Assembly: GCF_008271805.1 (NCBI RefSeq)
Contig: NZ_VSRY01000144.1
Coordinates: 1 to 64,000 of the forward strand
Reading direction: 5' to 3'
From: Streptomyces sp. TRM49041
Lineage (GTDB): Bacteria; Actinomycetota; Actinomycetes; Streptomycetales; Streptomycetaceae
DNA length: 64,000 nucleotides
In this document: positions 35,298-43,614 of the stretch, piece after piece
How the letters are laid out: each line of letters opens with the position of its first letter
Numbering within the stretch: the stretch's first letter is position 1
Program-made: the position numbers and the translations under genes
The notes under the pieces: model-generated
What the model saw: only the letters and a program-made list of their open reading frames with translations
Told to the model about the DNA's origin: nothing
Databases searched by the model: none

Positions 35298-35489
35298 TGC
35301 GCTGTTGCGGGGCCGTGACGGCCTCGCCCTTGAGTTCGCCGTCGTGAATCTCTAGCTTGCATGCGCGAAGGACGCGGGCACCTCCCCTGCCGTGTACCGG
35401 ACAAGTCGGGTCAATGGGGCTCCCTCGCAGACAGCGACGGGACGGGCGGGGCAGGATGGTTCGGCCATGGAGACAACGAGGGGAAGCGC

Positions 35490-37022
35490 GTGAACAGGCG
35501 GGGCTGGGGCTGTGGCGCGAAGACCGGCCGCCGGGCGACCGGGGTGGGACGGGTGACGTCGTCCGGGCGGACGTGGTCTGCCGGGCGGATGGCGGGTGCC
35601 AGGCGGGTGACGTCGGACTGGGCGGCGCGTACGGGCGTTGTGGCGGCGGTGGCCGGCGCGGCGGTACTCGCGGCGGGGCTGCCCGCGCCGTCGGCCTGGG
35701 CGGCCGCCGAGCCCGCCCCGTACGCCTTCGCCGAGGGCATCCTGGGCATCAAGGGTGCCTCGACCACCAGCGACGCCCAACGGCTGGCCGCGGACGCCGT
35801 CTACAAGGACTCTCTCAAGGCGGACGGCAAGCTGATCTACCGCGTCGACCTGGACGCCGGGAACCACGCGTACGTCTCCGCCGTCGCCGTGCCCCCGCGC
35901 GGCGCACGCGTCTCGTACCGGGACGAGCTGAAGGTCTCGCTCCAGAACCGGGACGGCGTCGACTGCAGCAGCACCACCACGCGGTTCGGTTCGGCCGAGT
36001 TCCCCCGGCCGCTGGCCGCGTACGCGCACCGCACGATCGACCCGGGCCGGTCCCTGTGCCAGGACGCCGGCTCGTACTACGTCGTCGTCGAGCGCGAGGG
36101 CAAGGAGACATCGTCGGCGGAGCCGTGGGACCTGGAGCTCCGGCACGTGGCGGAGCCGAAGCTCAAGGAGGCAGGCCCGAGCGAGGCGCCGGAGAGCTGG
36201 CCCAGCGCCTCTCCTCAGCCGCCCGCGGGCGGTCCGCGTGAACGGGCGGGCGGCAGCAGCGTCTTCGACGCACCGGGCCTCGCCGAGGGCGAGTGGACCG
36301 ACCGGATCGAGCCCGGCCAGAGCCGCTTCTACCGGGTGCCGGTGGACTGGGGCCAGCAGCTCTTCGTCAGCGCCGATCTGGGCAGTTCGGCCGGCGACGG
36401 CTATGCGAGCAGCGCGCTGCCGATGTCGCTGTACAACCCGGCGCTCGGCCTGGTCGACAGCGCCGACTCGATGGCGTACGACGGCAAGCAGAAGTCGGCG
36501 GCGCTCGACCCGCTGCCCCCGGTGGCGTACGAGAACCGGTTCAGCTCCGACACGGAGACCCGCAACATGCGCTTCGCGGGCTGGTACTACCTGCGCGTCA
36601 GCCTCAACCCGAAGGTCGGGGAGAAGTTCGGCAAGAAGCCGTACGGGCTGACCCTGCGCATCAATGTGGAGGGCAAGGCCAAGTCGGCGCCGCCGTACGC
36701 CGGTCCGGCAGGGATCTTCACGGTGACGGAGGACGACCAGCGCGCGGCGGCCGACGGCGAGAGCGGCACGCAGGCGGAGCGCAGCGGCACGATGCGGCTC
36801 GTCGCGGCAGGCGGGCTCGGGGGCGGGACGCTGCTGCTGCTCGGGCTCGGGCTGTGGACGGTGCTGGCGCGGCGGCGCGCGGGGACGGGGGCGGGAGCCG
36901 GACCCGGAGTCGGCACGGGAGAGGTTCGGGCGGGGGGTGCCGCGGGGCTGCCCTCGCCCTCGCCGGCTCCTTCGCCGGACGCGTCCACGCAGTACGGTCC
37001 GCCGCCGGGGCGCGGCTGGTAG
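35490..37022 (+). CDS. Secreted, C-terminally membrane-anchored protein of unknown function
   Basis: A 510-residue protein from GTG 35490 behind GAGGGGAAG. A long basic N-terminus precedes a signal helix (TGVVAAVAGAAVLAAGLPAP) ending in an Ala-rich cleavage site (SAWAAAEP). The extracytoplasmic part contains two similar beta-rich regions: LIYRVDLDAGNHAYVSAVAV and SRFYRVPVDWGQQLFVSADL both look like starts of pre-peptidase C-type or jelly-roll domains. A transmembrane helix near the end (GGGTLLLLGLGLWTVLA) leads to a Gly/Pro-rich tail. The start could be further downstream, nearer the signal helix. I do not recognise a named family. Its stop is one base from that of the converging kinase gene. 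Confidence 0.75.
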   Translation: MNRRGWGCGAKTGRRATGVGRVTSSGRTWSAGRMAGARRVTSDWAARTGVVAAVAGAAVLAAGLPAPSAWAAAEPAPYAFAEGILGIKGASTTSDAQRLAADAVYKDSLKADGKLIYRVDLDAGNHAYVSAVAVPPRGARVSYRDELKVSLQNRDGVDCSSTTTRFGSAEFPRPLAAYAHRTIDPGRSLCQDAGSYYVVVEREGKETSSAEPWDLELRHVAEPKLKEAGPSEAPESWPSASPQPPAGGPRERAGGSSVFDAPGLAEGEWTDRIEPGQSRFYRVPVDWGQQLFVSADLGSSAGDGYASSALPMSLYNPALGLVDSADSMAYDGKQKSAALDPLPPVAYENRFSSDTETRNMRFAGWYYLRVSLNPKVGEKFGKKPYGLTLRINVEGKAKSAPPYAGPAGIFTVTEDDQRAAADGESGTQAERSGTMRLVAAGGLGGGTLLLLGLGLWTVLARRRAGTGAGAGPGVGTGEVRAGGAAGLPSPSPAPSPDASTQYGPPPGRGW

Positions 37023-37023
37023 G

Positions 37024-38343
37024 TCAGCTCTGGGTGAGCGCCCAGAAGCCGACGGCGTAGCAGACCAGCGCCAGGAGCAGCACCGGGACCGCCACCGCAC
37101 GGGGCGGTCCCGGCCGCTTCCGGGCCACGGGTACGGGTACGGGGGCGGCCAGGTGCTGCGGCGCCGTGGGGGCCGTGTACGGCGCGGCTGGGGCTGTGTA
37201 CGGCGCGGTGGGGTACGGCGCGTACGCCTGCGGCTGGTTCGGCACGGCGGTGGGCTGCGTGCCGGGCGGCGGGGCCGTGGGCGGCGGCGTGCCGGGCTGT
37301 TGCGGCGGCGGTGCCAGATGGAAGCTGCCGGTCTCGGACGGCGAGGCCATGGCGGGCGCGGGCGCGGGCGCGGTGGGCGACGGCGTACCGGCCTGCGGCG
37401 CGGGCGCCTGGTGCGGTGCTGGGGCAGGGGCAGGGGCAGGGGCAGGGGCAGGGGCGGGCGCGGGGACCGGGCCCTCGGGGCCGTACCCGGCCGGCAGCGG
37501 GCCGAGCTGGTCGAAGACCTCGACGGGCTCCTCCTCGCCCGTCGGATCGGGCAGCAGCTCGACCGCCGACGTCAGCGCCTTGCGCGCCCCCGTGGCCGTA
37601 CGGAACCGGGCATGCGGGTCCGGCTGCAGGAGACCCGCCAGGACCTGCCACAGCGGCTCCGGGAGCCCCTCGGGGGCGCTCGGTGTGCCGTGCGCCAGGA
37701 AGTGCTCCACGAGCGCCTGTGAGTCCGGCTTCCGGCCCTGCAGCAGGTACAGGGCGACGAGCCCGACCGCGAAGAGGTCGGCCGGGAAGTCCGGTTCGGC
37801 GCCCATCAGTTGTTCCGGGGCGAAGTAACCGGGCGTGCCGACCACGTAGTTGGTCTCGGTCAGGCGGGGCTCGCCCTTGCGCATGGAGATGCCGAAGTCG
37901 GACAGCCGCAGATGCGGCCGCCCGGTCCCGGTGGCGTCCAGCAGGATGTTGGCGGGCTTGATGTCGCGGTGCACGACCCCCTCCGCGTGCACCGCGGCCA
38001 GCCCCGACAACAGCTGGTCGAGCAGGGTGCAGACGAACCGCGGCGGCAGCGGCCCGTAGTCCCCGATCACATGGGCCAGCGATCCTCCGCCGACCAGGTC
38101 CATGGTGAACAGGACCTTGTCGTCGTCCGCGGCCCAGCTGGCCGGGGCGAGGACATGCGGATGGTCGATGCGCAGCGCCTGCTCGCGTACGAACCGCAGC
38201 AGTGTGTGCGCGTCGCTCTGCTGCAGCACCTTCGCCGCCACGTACCGGCGGCGGCGCTGGTCCCAGGCCCGCCAGACCGCGCCCACGCCGCCACGCCCGA
38301 TCGGGTCGATCAGCTCGTACCGACCTGCGAAGACCTCACCCAT
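37024..38343 (-). CDS. Ser/Thr protein kinase, membrane anchored
   Basis: A 439-residue Hanks-type kinase from ATG 38343 behind GGAGCGGG. The kinase domain covers about residues 1-260: IGRGGVGAVWRAW glycine loop, catalytic Lys38 in VAAKVLQQ, VVHRDIKPANILL with Asp127, and LSDFGIS at 147-153, all intact. A long Pro/Ala linker with a (Pro-Ala) run encoded by tandem GGGGCA repeats follows. A single membrane helix (VPVLLLALVCYAVGFWALT) at the extreme C-terminus means there is no extracellular sensor domain. The HTH regulator gene upstream reads in the same direction, 56 bases away, and could be a partner. The substrate is unknown. Confidence 0.9.
   Translation of the reverse strand: MGEVFAGRYELIDPIGRGGVGAVWRAWDQRRRRYVAAKVLQQSDAHTLLRFVREQALRIDHPHVLAPASWAADDDKVLFTMDLVGGGSLAHVIGDYGPLPPRFVCTLLDQLLSGLAAVHAEGVVHRDIKPANILLDATGTGRPHLRLSDFGISMRKGEPRLTETNYVVGTPGYFAPEQLMGAEPDFPADLFAVGLVALYLLQGRKPDSQALVEHFLAHGTPSAPEGLPEPLWQVLAGLLQPDPHARFRTATGARKALTSAVELLPDPTGEEEPVEVFDQLGPLPAGYGPEGPVPAPAPAPAPAPAPAPAPHQAPAPQAGTPSPTAPAPAPAMASPSETGSFHLAPPPQQPGTPPPTAPPPGTQPTAVPNQPQAYAPYPTAPYTAPAAPYTAPTAPQHLAAPVPVPVARKRPGPPRAVAVPVLLLALVCYAVGFWALTQS
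37421..37450 (+). repeat. Five tandem GGGGCA hexamers in the kinase linker
   Basis: Five exact copies, followed by a degenerate sixth (GGGGCG). They encode the Pro-Ala run in the kinase linker on the other strand. Hexamer slippage would change linker length without shifting the frame. Confidence 0.9.
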
Positions 38344-38399
38344 CGCGCTGCGCCCGCTCCCCGTCCCGTCCCGTCCCCTGCCCGTGCCTGCCGCCGCCG

Positions 38400-38948
38400 T
38401 CAGCTCTGGTGCGACTCGTAGTGCGCGACCGCGTCCGCCGTGCGCCCGGCGCCGTACACCCGGAGGAACTCTGCCAGTTCCGGATGGGTGAGGGCGAGCG
38501 AGTCGGCGGCGTCGATGATGTCGCCGGCCGCCGCGACCGAGCGCAGCAGCGACTGGATCTCCCGGACGACGCGGCGCACCGTGGGCGCGCCGGAGCTGGT
38601 GGGAGTCTGGCTGGAGGCGGTCAGGACGGAGCCGCCCTGCGACCTCTTGATCTCCTCCATCCGGTCGGTCGCCTCGACCGCGCTGACACTGCCGTCGGCG
38701 ACCTGGCTCGCGAGTTCCTGGAGGGCCTGGACGCGCTGGACGACAGCCGGATTGCCGATCTTGGCGCGCTGACCGCTCATCAGCTGCGACAGCATCGGTG
38801 CCGAGAGCCCGAGCACGGCGGCGAGCCGGGCCTGGTTCAGCCCCAGATCGTCGATGAGCCGACGGAAGAGCGCCCCCAAAGGCTCCCCGTACCAACTGCG
38901 CTGGAGCTCTCTGGCTCTGGCGGTCGCTTCCTGCTGTGCAGCATCCAT
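38400..38948 (-). CDS. Helix-turn-helix DNA-binding protein
   Basis: A 182-residue protein from ATG 38948 behind GGGGAG. An HTH of the XRE/Cro type lies near residues 30-65: LGLNQARLAAVLGLSAPMLS followed by QLMSGQRAKIGNPAVVQRV. The middle is helical, and the C-terminus ends in a conserved helical segment (FLRVYGAGRTADAVAHYESH). Homologues in this position are highly conserved in Streptomyces. No regulatory target is known to me; the adjacent kinase suggests a signalling link. Confidence 0.85.
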   Translation of the reverse strand: MDAAQQEATARARELQRSWYGEPLGALFRRLIDDLGLNQARLAAVLGLSAPMLSQLMSGQRAKIGNPAVVQRVQALQELASQVADGSVSAVEATDRMEEIKRSQGGSVLTASSQTPTSSGAPTVRRVVREIQSLLRSVAAAGDIIDAADSLALTHPELAEFLRVYGAGRTADAVAHYESHQS

Positions 38949-39035
38949 TGCGTCTCCCCATCGCTTCGGTTCGCTGCTGCGAACCTCGCGGAGCATCTTA
39001 CGGAGAGTGGTCGCCCACGGGGAGCCCCAATCCTT

Positions 39036-39066
39036 TTGCGGGATACCCGGGGTCACCCGGTACTCT
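39036..39066 (+). promoter_or_regulatory. Promoter of tRNA-Ala
   Basis: TTGCGG (39036-39041) and TACTCT (39061-39066), spacer 19, about 32 bases ahead of the tRNA. Confidence 0.55.
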
Positions 39067-39097
39067 GGTCTGCGACCGCCGCGACCAGGTGGTCTCC

Positions 39098-39170
39098 GGG
39101 GCCTTAGCTCAGTTGGTAGAGCGCTGTCTTTGCATGGCAGATGTCAGGGGTTCGACTCCCCTAGGCTCCA
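39098..39170 (+). tRNA. tRNA-Ala (TGC)
   Basis: Seventy-three bases with acceptor stem GGGGCCT/AGGCTCC (one G-U pair), anticodon loop TTTGCAT giving TGC, and T arm GGTTCGACTCC. CCA is not encoded. Confidence 0.98.
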
Positions 39171-39174
39171 CACC

Positions 39175-39220
39175 GAAGAGCCCCTCTGTCCTGTGGGAAC
39201 ACAGGACAGAGGGGCTCTTC
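39175..39220 (+). terminator. Very long terminator hairpin after tRNA-Ala
   Basis: A perfect 21-bp stem (39175-39195 with 39200-39220) closes on GGAA. It starts 5 bases after the tRNA. Confidence 0.92.
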
Positions 39221-39354
39221 TGCGCTGTTCGGGTGGTGTTCATCGGAAGATCTGCGCGGTGATGGCGTCGCTCCCCCGGATCTCGAGATGCGTACACATC
39301 ATGAGAGAGGTATGCAAATCACCCGATCCGAACGTGTTGGGAAAGCGAGGGGCC

Positions 39355-39732
39355 GTGGCCGCCGTCAAGGTCGAGCACTTCTGGACCGCAATCGTCTCCT
39401 TCTTCTGTGTGCTCCTCGCCTCCCTCAGGCCGACGAAGCCCGCCGCCGGCCGGCATACCGGTGTTTCCGACGTGCGTGTGCCGGCGCAGCGGACCGCGGG
39501 TGTGGTCATGTCGACGACCGCGGCCGGGCCCGGACGGCGTGCGACGCGGGGGCGGGCGTTGCCGCCGACCATCAAGCAGCGCATCCGGGCGGAGGCCCAT
39601 GGGACGTCGCCCGCCGTGCGGCGGGCGACCGCCGGTGCGGGGACGCCATCGAGGGGGGCGACGGCGCCCAGGGCCGCGACGGCGACGCCTAGGAGCGCGA
39701 CGGCGCCCTCGGTGGCGAGCCGTCCAGTGTGA
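39355..39732 (+). CDS. DUF6344-like small membrane or secreted protein
   Basis: A 125-residue protein from GTG 39355 with GAAAGCGAGG upstream. It begins VAAVKVEHFWTAIVSFFCVL, a membrane or signal helix, and contains RALPPTIKQRIRAEAHGTSP, a conserved segment of a Streptomyces family I know as DUF6344. The tail is Ala/Thr/Arg low-complexity. Length and tail vary between species, and the exact start is uncertain. It converges with the DUF5324 gene, stops 20 bases apart. Confidence 0.65.
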   Translation: MAAVKVEHFWTAIVSFFCVLLASLRPTKPAAGRHTGVSDVRVPAQRTAGVVMSTTAAGPGRRATRGRALPPTIKQRIRAEAHGTSPAVRRATAGAGTPSRGATAPRAATATPRSATAPSVASRPV

Positions 39733-39752
39733 CGACGGCCACCGGAGTCAGG

Positions 39753-40445
39753 TCAGCGGCGGTCGTCGCCGTTCTCCGTCGACTCCGTCGTCCCGGTGGT
39801 CTCCGCTCCGGCTTCCGCCCTCGCGGACTCCGGGCCGCTGCCGTCGACCGCGGTGAGCGGGGAGCCCTCGGCGACCTCGGTGGGCGGTTCGACCAGCCAG
39901 TCGGGGTTGGCCTGCTTGTCCCACCACTTCCAGACGGCCACGGCACCGCCGAACAGCACGCCCATGACGGCGACGCCCTTCGCGGCGCGCCCGACCCTCG
40001 CCCGGCGCTCGTGCCTGCGGACGAGCTTCCGGATCTCCTTCGCCGACACCTGGCCGCGCAGCGCGGCGAGAGCGGCGGTGGTACGGGACACGGTCTCGTC
40101 CCGTACGGGGCCGGCCGCGGCCATCGCCTTTTCCATCCGTGGTCCCGTGTACTGGGCCGCCTGGCGTGCCGCCCTGCGGGTCCGGTACGCGGCGCGGTGT
40201 GCCGCCGCGTCGACCTTGGGCGGTACGTGCGGGGCGACGTATTCCTCGTACTGCACGCGTGCCTGCTTGGCCGCCTGGTGTGCGGCCTTGGAGACCTTCG
40301 GCGCCATCTTCACGCGCGCGTCGTGCGCGTAGTGCGCTGCCTGCTCCCTGGCCGCGCCGGCGTAGGGTGCCACCGCGTCCGCGGCGTGCAGCACACTCTC
40401 CTTCGCCGAACCGGTCGCGGCACGCACGCTGTCCATGCGGGTCAC
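39753..40445 (-). CDS. DUF5324 family protein
   Basis: A 230-residue protein from GTG 40445, preceded at 5 bases by GGAGGAGGA. It starts VTRMDSVRAATGSAKESVLH and is full of Ala, His, Arg and Lys in amphipathic helices (AADAVAPYAGAAREQAAHYA), followed by a single membrane helix (GRAAKGVAVMGVLFGGAVAV) and a C-terminal acidic tail beginning KWWDKQANPDWLVEPPTEVA. It resembles the streptomycete family DUF5324; function unknown. An apparent upstream extension to 40550 has no ribosome site. Confidence 0.8.
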   Translation of the reverse strand: MTRMDSVRAATGSAKESVLHAADAVAPYAGAAREQAAHYAHDARVKMAPKVSKAAHQAAKQARVQYEEYVAPHVPPKVDAAAHRAAYRTRRAARQAAQYTGPRMEKAMAAAGPVRDETVSRTTAALAALRGQVSAKEIRKLVRRHERRARVGRAAKGVAVMGVLFGGAVAVWKWWDKQANPDWLVEPPTEVAEGSPLTAVDGSGPESARAEAGAETTGTTESTENGDDRR

Positions 40446-40639
40446 GGGATCCTCCTCCTCGGTGGCGGGTCGGTATTTCACCTTTCCGACCTTTTGAAAA
40501 TCATGCGCCCCGATGTCGTGCTCGGCATGCTGTGCTGGCATCCGGGGCAATCGTCCTCATTCATCCCGCCTTTTGTCCCCGGCAAGGGCTTCCGTGGGAG
40601 GATCGGTACACGTAAGAGGAGACCTAAGGAAGGCACATC

Positions 40640-41167
40640 GTGGCCGAGCAGCTTTACGCCACCCTGAAGACCAACCACGGCGACATCGAGATCCGGCTTC
40701 TGCCGGACCACGCGCCGGTCACGGTCAAGAACTTCGTCGAGCTCGCCAAGGGCGAGCGCGAGTGGACGAACCCGGCGACGGGTCAGAAGACGAAGGACCC
40801 GCTGTACAACGGCACGGTCTTCCACCGGGTGATCAGCGGTTTCATGATCCAGGGCGGTGACCCGCTGGGCAACGGCACGGGTGGCCCGGGCTACGAGTTC
40901 AAGGACGAGTTCCACCCGGACCTGGCCTTCAACAAGCCGTACCTGCTGGCCATGGCGAACGCGGGCCCGGGCACGAACGGCTCGCAGTTCTTCATCACCG
41001 TCGCGCCGACCGCCTGGCTGACCGGCAAGCACACCATCTTCGGTGAGGTCACCAACGACGCGAGCAAGAAGGTCGTGGACGCCGTCGCCGCCACGCAGAC
41101 CAACCCGCGCACGGACCGTCCGGTCAATGACGTGGTCATCGAGTCGGTCGTGATCGAGAGCCGCTGA
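40640..41167 (+). CDS. Peptidyl-prolyl cis-trans isomerase, cyclophilin type
   Basis: A 175-residue cytoplasmic cyclophilin from GTG 40640 behind AAGGAAGG. Motifs are TVFHRVISGFMIQGGDPLGN, with the catalytic arginine in FHRVI, then LAMANAGPGTNGSQFFITVA and GKHTIFGEV. A 10-residue insert (NPATGQKTKD) between strands is typical of actinobacterial PpiA-like enzymes. There is no signal peptide. It is the usual neighbour of the rhomboid protease and is followed by its own terminator. Confidence 0.96.
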   Translation: MAEQLYATLKTNHGDIEIRLLPDHAPVTVKNFVELAKGEREWTNPATGQKTKDPLYNGTVFHRVISGFMIQGGDPLGNGTGGPGYEFKDEFHPDLAFNKPYLLAMANAGPGTNGSQFFITVAPTAWLTGKHTIFGEVTNDASKKVVDAVAATQTNPRTDRPVNDVVIESVVIESR

Positions 41168-41208
41168 CCCCGACGGGAACGGCCTCAGGTTCCTCCCGGG
41201 AACCTTTG

Positions 41209-41240
41209 CGCCCCGTCCGTCCGTAAGGATGGGCGGGGCG
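41209..41240 (+). terminator. Terminator after the cyclophilin gene
   Basis: CGCCCCGTCC pairs with GGGCGGGGCG (one mismatch), with an additional inner GTCC/GGAT pairing. Confidence 0.8.
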
Positions 41241-41271
41241 TTGTTACGCGCACGATGACGAGGGGATCCCC

Positions 41272-42150
41272 ATGGAGCAGGACCAGGCGCCCAACGGGCT
41301 GTCGAGCTGCTACCGCCACCCCGGGGTGGAGACCGGTATCCGCTGCACCCGCTGCGACCGGCCGATCTGCCCCGACTGCATGGTCGAGGCATCGGTCGGC
41401 TTCCAGTGCCCCGAGTGCGTCCGGAACGGTTCGGGCACGGGCCACGGGCCGAATGTGGCGCGGCCGCGGAACATCGCGGGCGGCGCTATCACCGCCGGTG
41501 ATCCGCACCTCGTCACCAAGGTCCTGATCGGGATCAATCTGCTGGTGTTCCTGGCCGCGGCCTTCGTCGGAGGCCTCGTCGACGAACTGGTGCTCGTCGG
41601 CCTCGCCTTCGACCCTGATCTGGTCCGGGTGGTCGGTGTCGCCGACGGCGAGTGGTACCGGCTGGTGACGTCGATGTTCCTGCACCAGCAGGTGTGGCAC
41701 ATCGGCTTCAACATGATCGGTCTGTGGGTGCTGGGCGGCCCCCTGGAGGCGGCGCTCGGCCGTGTCCGCTATCTGGCGCTCTATCTGCTCTCGGGGCTCG
41801 CGGGCAGCGCCCTCACGTATCTGATCGCCGAGCCGAACCAGGGATCGCTGGGTGCGTCCGGTGCGGTCTTCGGGCTGATGGGCGCGACATTCGTACTGGT
41901 CCGCCGGCTCAGGTACGACATGCGGCCGGTCATGGGCTTGATCGCGCTGAATGTGATCATCACGGTGGTCTTCCGCGACATCATCGCCTGGCAGGCGCAC
42001 CTCGGCGGCCTGGTCGCGGGCGCCGTCATCGCGTATGGCATGGTCAGCGGCTCGCGGGAGCGGCGTCCTGTGTTGCAGTGGGGTGCCTGTGCGCTGATCC
42101 TGCTGGTGACCGTCGGCGTGACGGTGATGAGGACGGCCGCGCTCAGCTGA
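41272..42150 (+). CDS. Rhomboid family intramembrane serine protease
   Basis: A 292-residue membrane protease from ATG 41272. A cysteine-rich, B-box-like zinc module precedes the membrane part: SSCYRHPGVETGIRCTRC, RPICPDCM and FQCPEC. The rhomboid core begins near VTKVLIGINLLVFLAAAFVG, with the EWYRLVTSMFLHQQVWHIGF segment, the nucleophile motif GASGAVFGLMG and the catalytic histidine in WQAHLGGLVAGAVIAYG, so both residues of the dyad are present. The natural substrate is unknown. A DnaA-box-containing gap separates it from crgA. Confidence 0.94.
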   Translation: MEQDQAPNGLSSCYRHPGVETGIRCTRCDRPICPDCMVEASVGFQCPECVRNGSGTGHGPNVARPRNIAGGAITAGDPHLVTKVLIGINLLVFLAAAFVGGLVDELVLVGLAFDPDLVRVVGVADGEWYRLVTSMFLHQQVWHIGFNMIGLWVLGGPLEAALGRVRYLALYLLSGLAGSALTYLIAEPNQGSLGASGAVFGLMGATFVLVRRLRYDMRPVMGLIALNVIITVVFRDIIAWQAHLGGLVAGAVIAYGMVSGSRERRPVLQWGACALILLVTVGVTVMRTAALS

Positions 42151-42169
42151 GCAGCAGCTTTCCCCAAAG

Positions 42170-42371
42170 TTGTCCACAGCCGGTGACCACGCTGCCGCAG
42201 CGCGTCGGGAACACCTGTGCCCCTCGTCGCTGACCTGGTTCTTCTAGGTGCGGCGAGGGGCGGGGCGGGAGCGCTTCAGGGAGTGGACGCAGTCACATCG
42301 GCGTCAACACCATGCAAGTTATCCACAGATCGTCTGACCTTTTCCACGGCTGTGCACAACGCTGTGGATAA
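42170..42371. promoter_or_regulatory. Cluster of DnaA boxes outside oriC
   Basis: Three perfect boxes lie in the gap between the rhomboid gene and crgA: TTGTCCACA at 42170-42178, TTATCCACA at 42319-42327, and TGTGGATAA (complement of TTATCCACA) at 42363-42371. A weaker TTTTCCACG lies at 42340-42348 beside the palindrome TGTGCACA. The cluster is about 18 kb from oriC. A DnaA-titrating cluster near oriC (D78) is known in S. coelicolor; this may be its counterpart, but I cannot confirm the position. Confidence 0.75.
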
Positions 42372-42406
42372 CCCAGGGCGGTGCTTGACGGACCAGGGGT
42401 CCGCAG

Positions 42407-42664
42407 CTACTTCCACTGCGTGGAGACGGCGAACCCGGCGGCGATGAAGCCGAAGCCGACGGCGACGTTCCAGTTCCTCAGGGACTCGACGGGCATGGTG
42501 CCGTCGGTGACGAAGAAGACGACGATCCAGGCCAGCCCGATGGCGAACAGTGCCAGCATGACCGGGGCGACCCAGCTCCGATTGGTCAGCCTGATGGCGG
42601 TCGCCTGCTTCGCGGCGGGGGGCGGCGTGTAGTCGGCCTTCTTGCGGATACGTGACTTCGGCAC
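42407..42664 (-). CDS. crgA: Cell division protein CrgA
   Basis: An 85-residue protein from GTG 42664, beginning MPKSRIRKKADYTPPPAAKQ. Two membrane helices, WVAPVMLALFAIGLAWIVVF and WNVAVGFGFIAAGFAVSTQW, match CrgA throughout. In streptomycetes CrgA inhibits premature FtsZ ring formation and septation in aerial hyphae; in mycobacteria it links FtsZ to PBPs. It stands divergent from the DUF881 gene and beside the DnaA-box cluster. Confidence 0.95.
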   Translation of the reverse strand: MPKSRIRKKADYTPPPAAKQATAIRLTNRSWVAPVMLALFAIGLAWIVVFFVTDGTMPVESLRNWNVAVGFGFIAAGFAVSTQWK

Positions 42665-42808
42665 GAGGAACTCTCCTGTCGATGCGCTGCGTGACCGCGT
42701 GGAAACGGTGACTTTGGCTGGTACGGGCTGAGAGCGAGGTGGCCCGCCTCCTCGCCCAGGCGTCCGTTAGCGTAGTGCTTCGGCGACGCCTAAGGAGATA
42801 AGGGTACG

Positions 42809-43576
42809 TTGACCAGTTCCGGCGACTCTCCCATGGAGCCGGCCCGGCGCGGAAAGTGGCGGCCGGTACGGCTGCTCACCGCTGCCGTCTTCGCCCTCGC
42901 CGGTCTGATCTTCGTCACCAGCTTCAACACCGCCAAGGGCACCAACATCCGCACGGACGACTCCCTGCTGCGCCTCTCGGACCTGGTGAGGGAGCGCAGC
43001 GACAAGAACGCCGAGCTGGAGGAGTCCACGGCGGCGGTACGCGGTGAGGTCGACACCCTCGCCCGCCGCGACGCCGGCTCCAGCGAGGCCGAGGACGCGC
43101 GGCTCGGCACCCTGGAGAAGGCCGCGGGCACCACGGAGGTCGCCGGGGAGGGCCTCACGGTCACCCTCGACGACGCTCCGCCGAACGCCCGGGCCGCCCC
43201 CGGCTACCCCGAGCCGCAGGCGAACGACCTGGTCATCCACCAGCAGGACCTCCAGGCCGTCGTCAACGCCCTCTGGAAGGGCGGCGCCGAGGGCATCAAG
43301 GTCATGGACCAGCGGCTGATCTCCACCAGCGCGGTCCGCTGCGTGGGCAACACGCTGATCCTCCAGGGCCGCGTCTACTCCCCGCCCTACAAGGTCACCG
43401 CCGTCGGCGACACCGACAAGCTGCGCAAGGCACTCACCACCTCCCCGGCGGTCCAGAACTACCAGCTCTATGTGAAGGCGTACGGCCTCGGCTGGAAGGT
43501 CGACGAGCGCGGGGCGATGACTCTGCCGGGCTACTCCGGCACAGTGGACCTCCACTACGCGAAGCCCGTGTCGTAA
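42809..43576 (+). CDS. DUF881 family membrane protein
   Basis: A 255-residue protein. The start is probably TTG 42809, with AAGGAG at 42792-42797 and AAGGG closer in; ATG 42833 is a fallback. A membrane anchor (LLTAAVFALAGLIFVTSFNT) is followed by a coiled-coil segment (LVRERSDKNAELEESTAAVR) and a DUF881 domain with LTVTLDDAPPNARAAPGYPE, DLVIHQQDLQAVVNALWKGG and QRLISTSAVRCVGNTLILQG. Members are found next to crgA or the ftsQ region in actinobacteria, and a division role is suspected. Confidence 0.92.
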   Translation: MTSSGDSPMEPARRGKWRPVRLLTAAVFALAGLIFVTSFNTAKGTNIRTDDSLLRLSDLVRERSDKNAELEESTAAVRGEVDTLARRDAGSSEAEDARLGTLEKAAGTTEVAGEGLTVTLDDAPPNARAAPGYPEPQANDLVIHQQDLQAVVNALWKGGAEGIKVMDQRLISTSAVRCVGNTLILQGRVYSPPYKVTAVGDTDKLRKALTTSPAVQNYQLYVKAYGLGWKVDERGAMTLPGYSGTVDLHYAKPVS

Positions 43577-43614
43577 GAGCAAGAGTCTGTCGGCGAGGCT
43601 ACGGGAGGGCGCCC

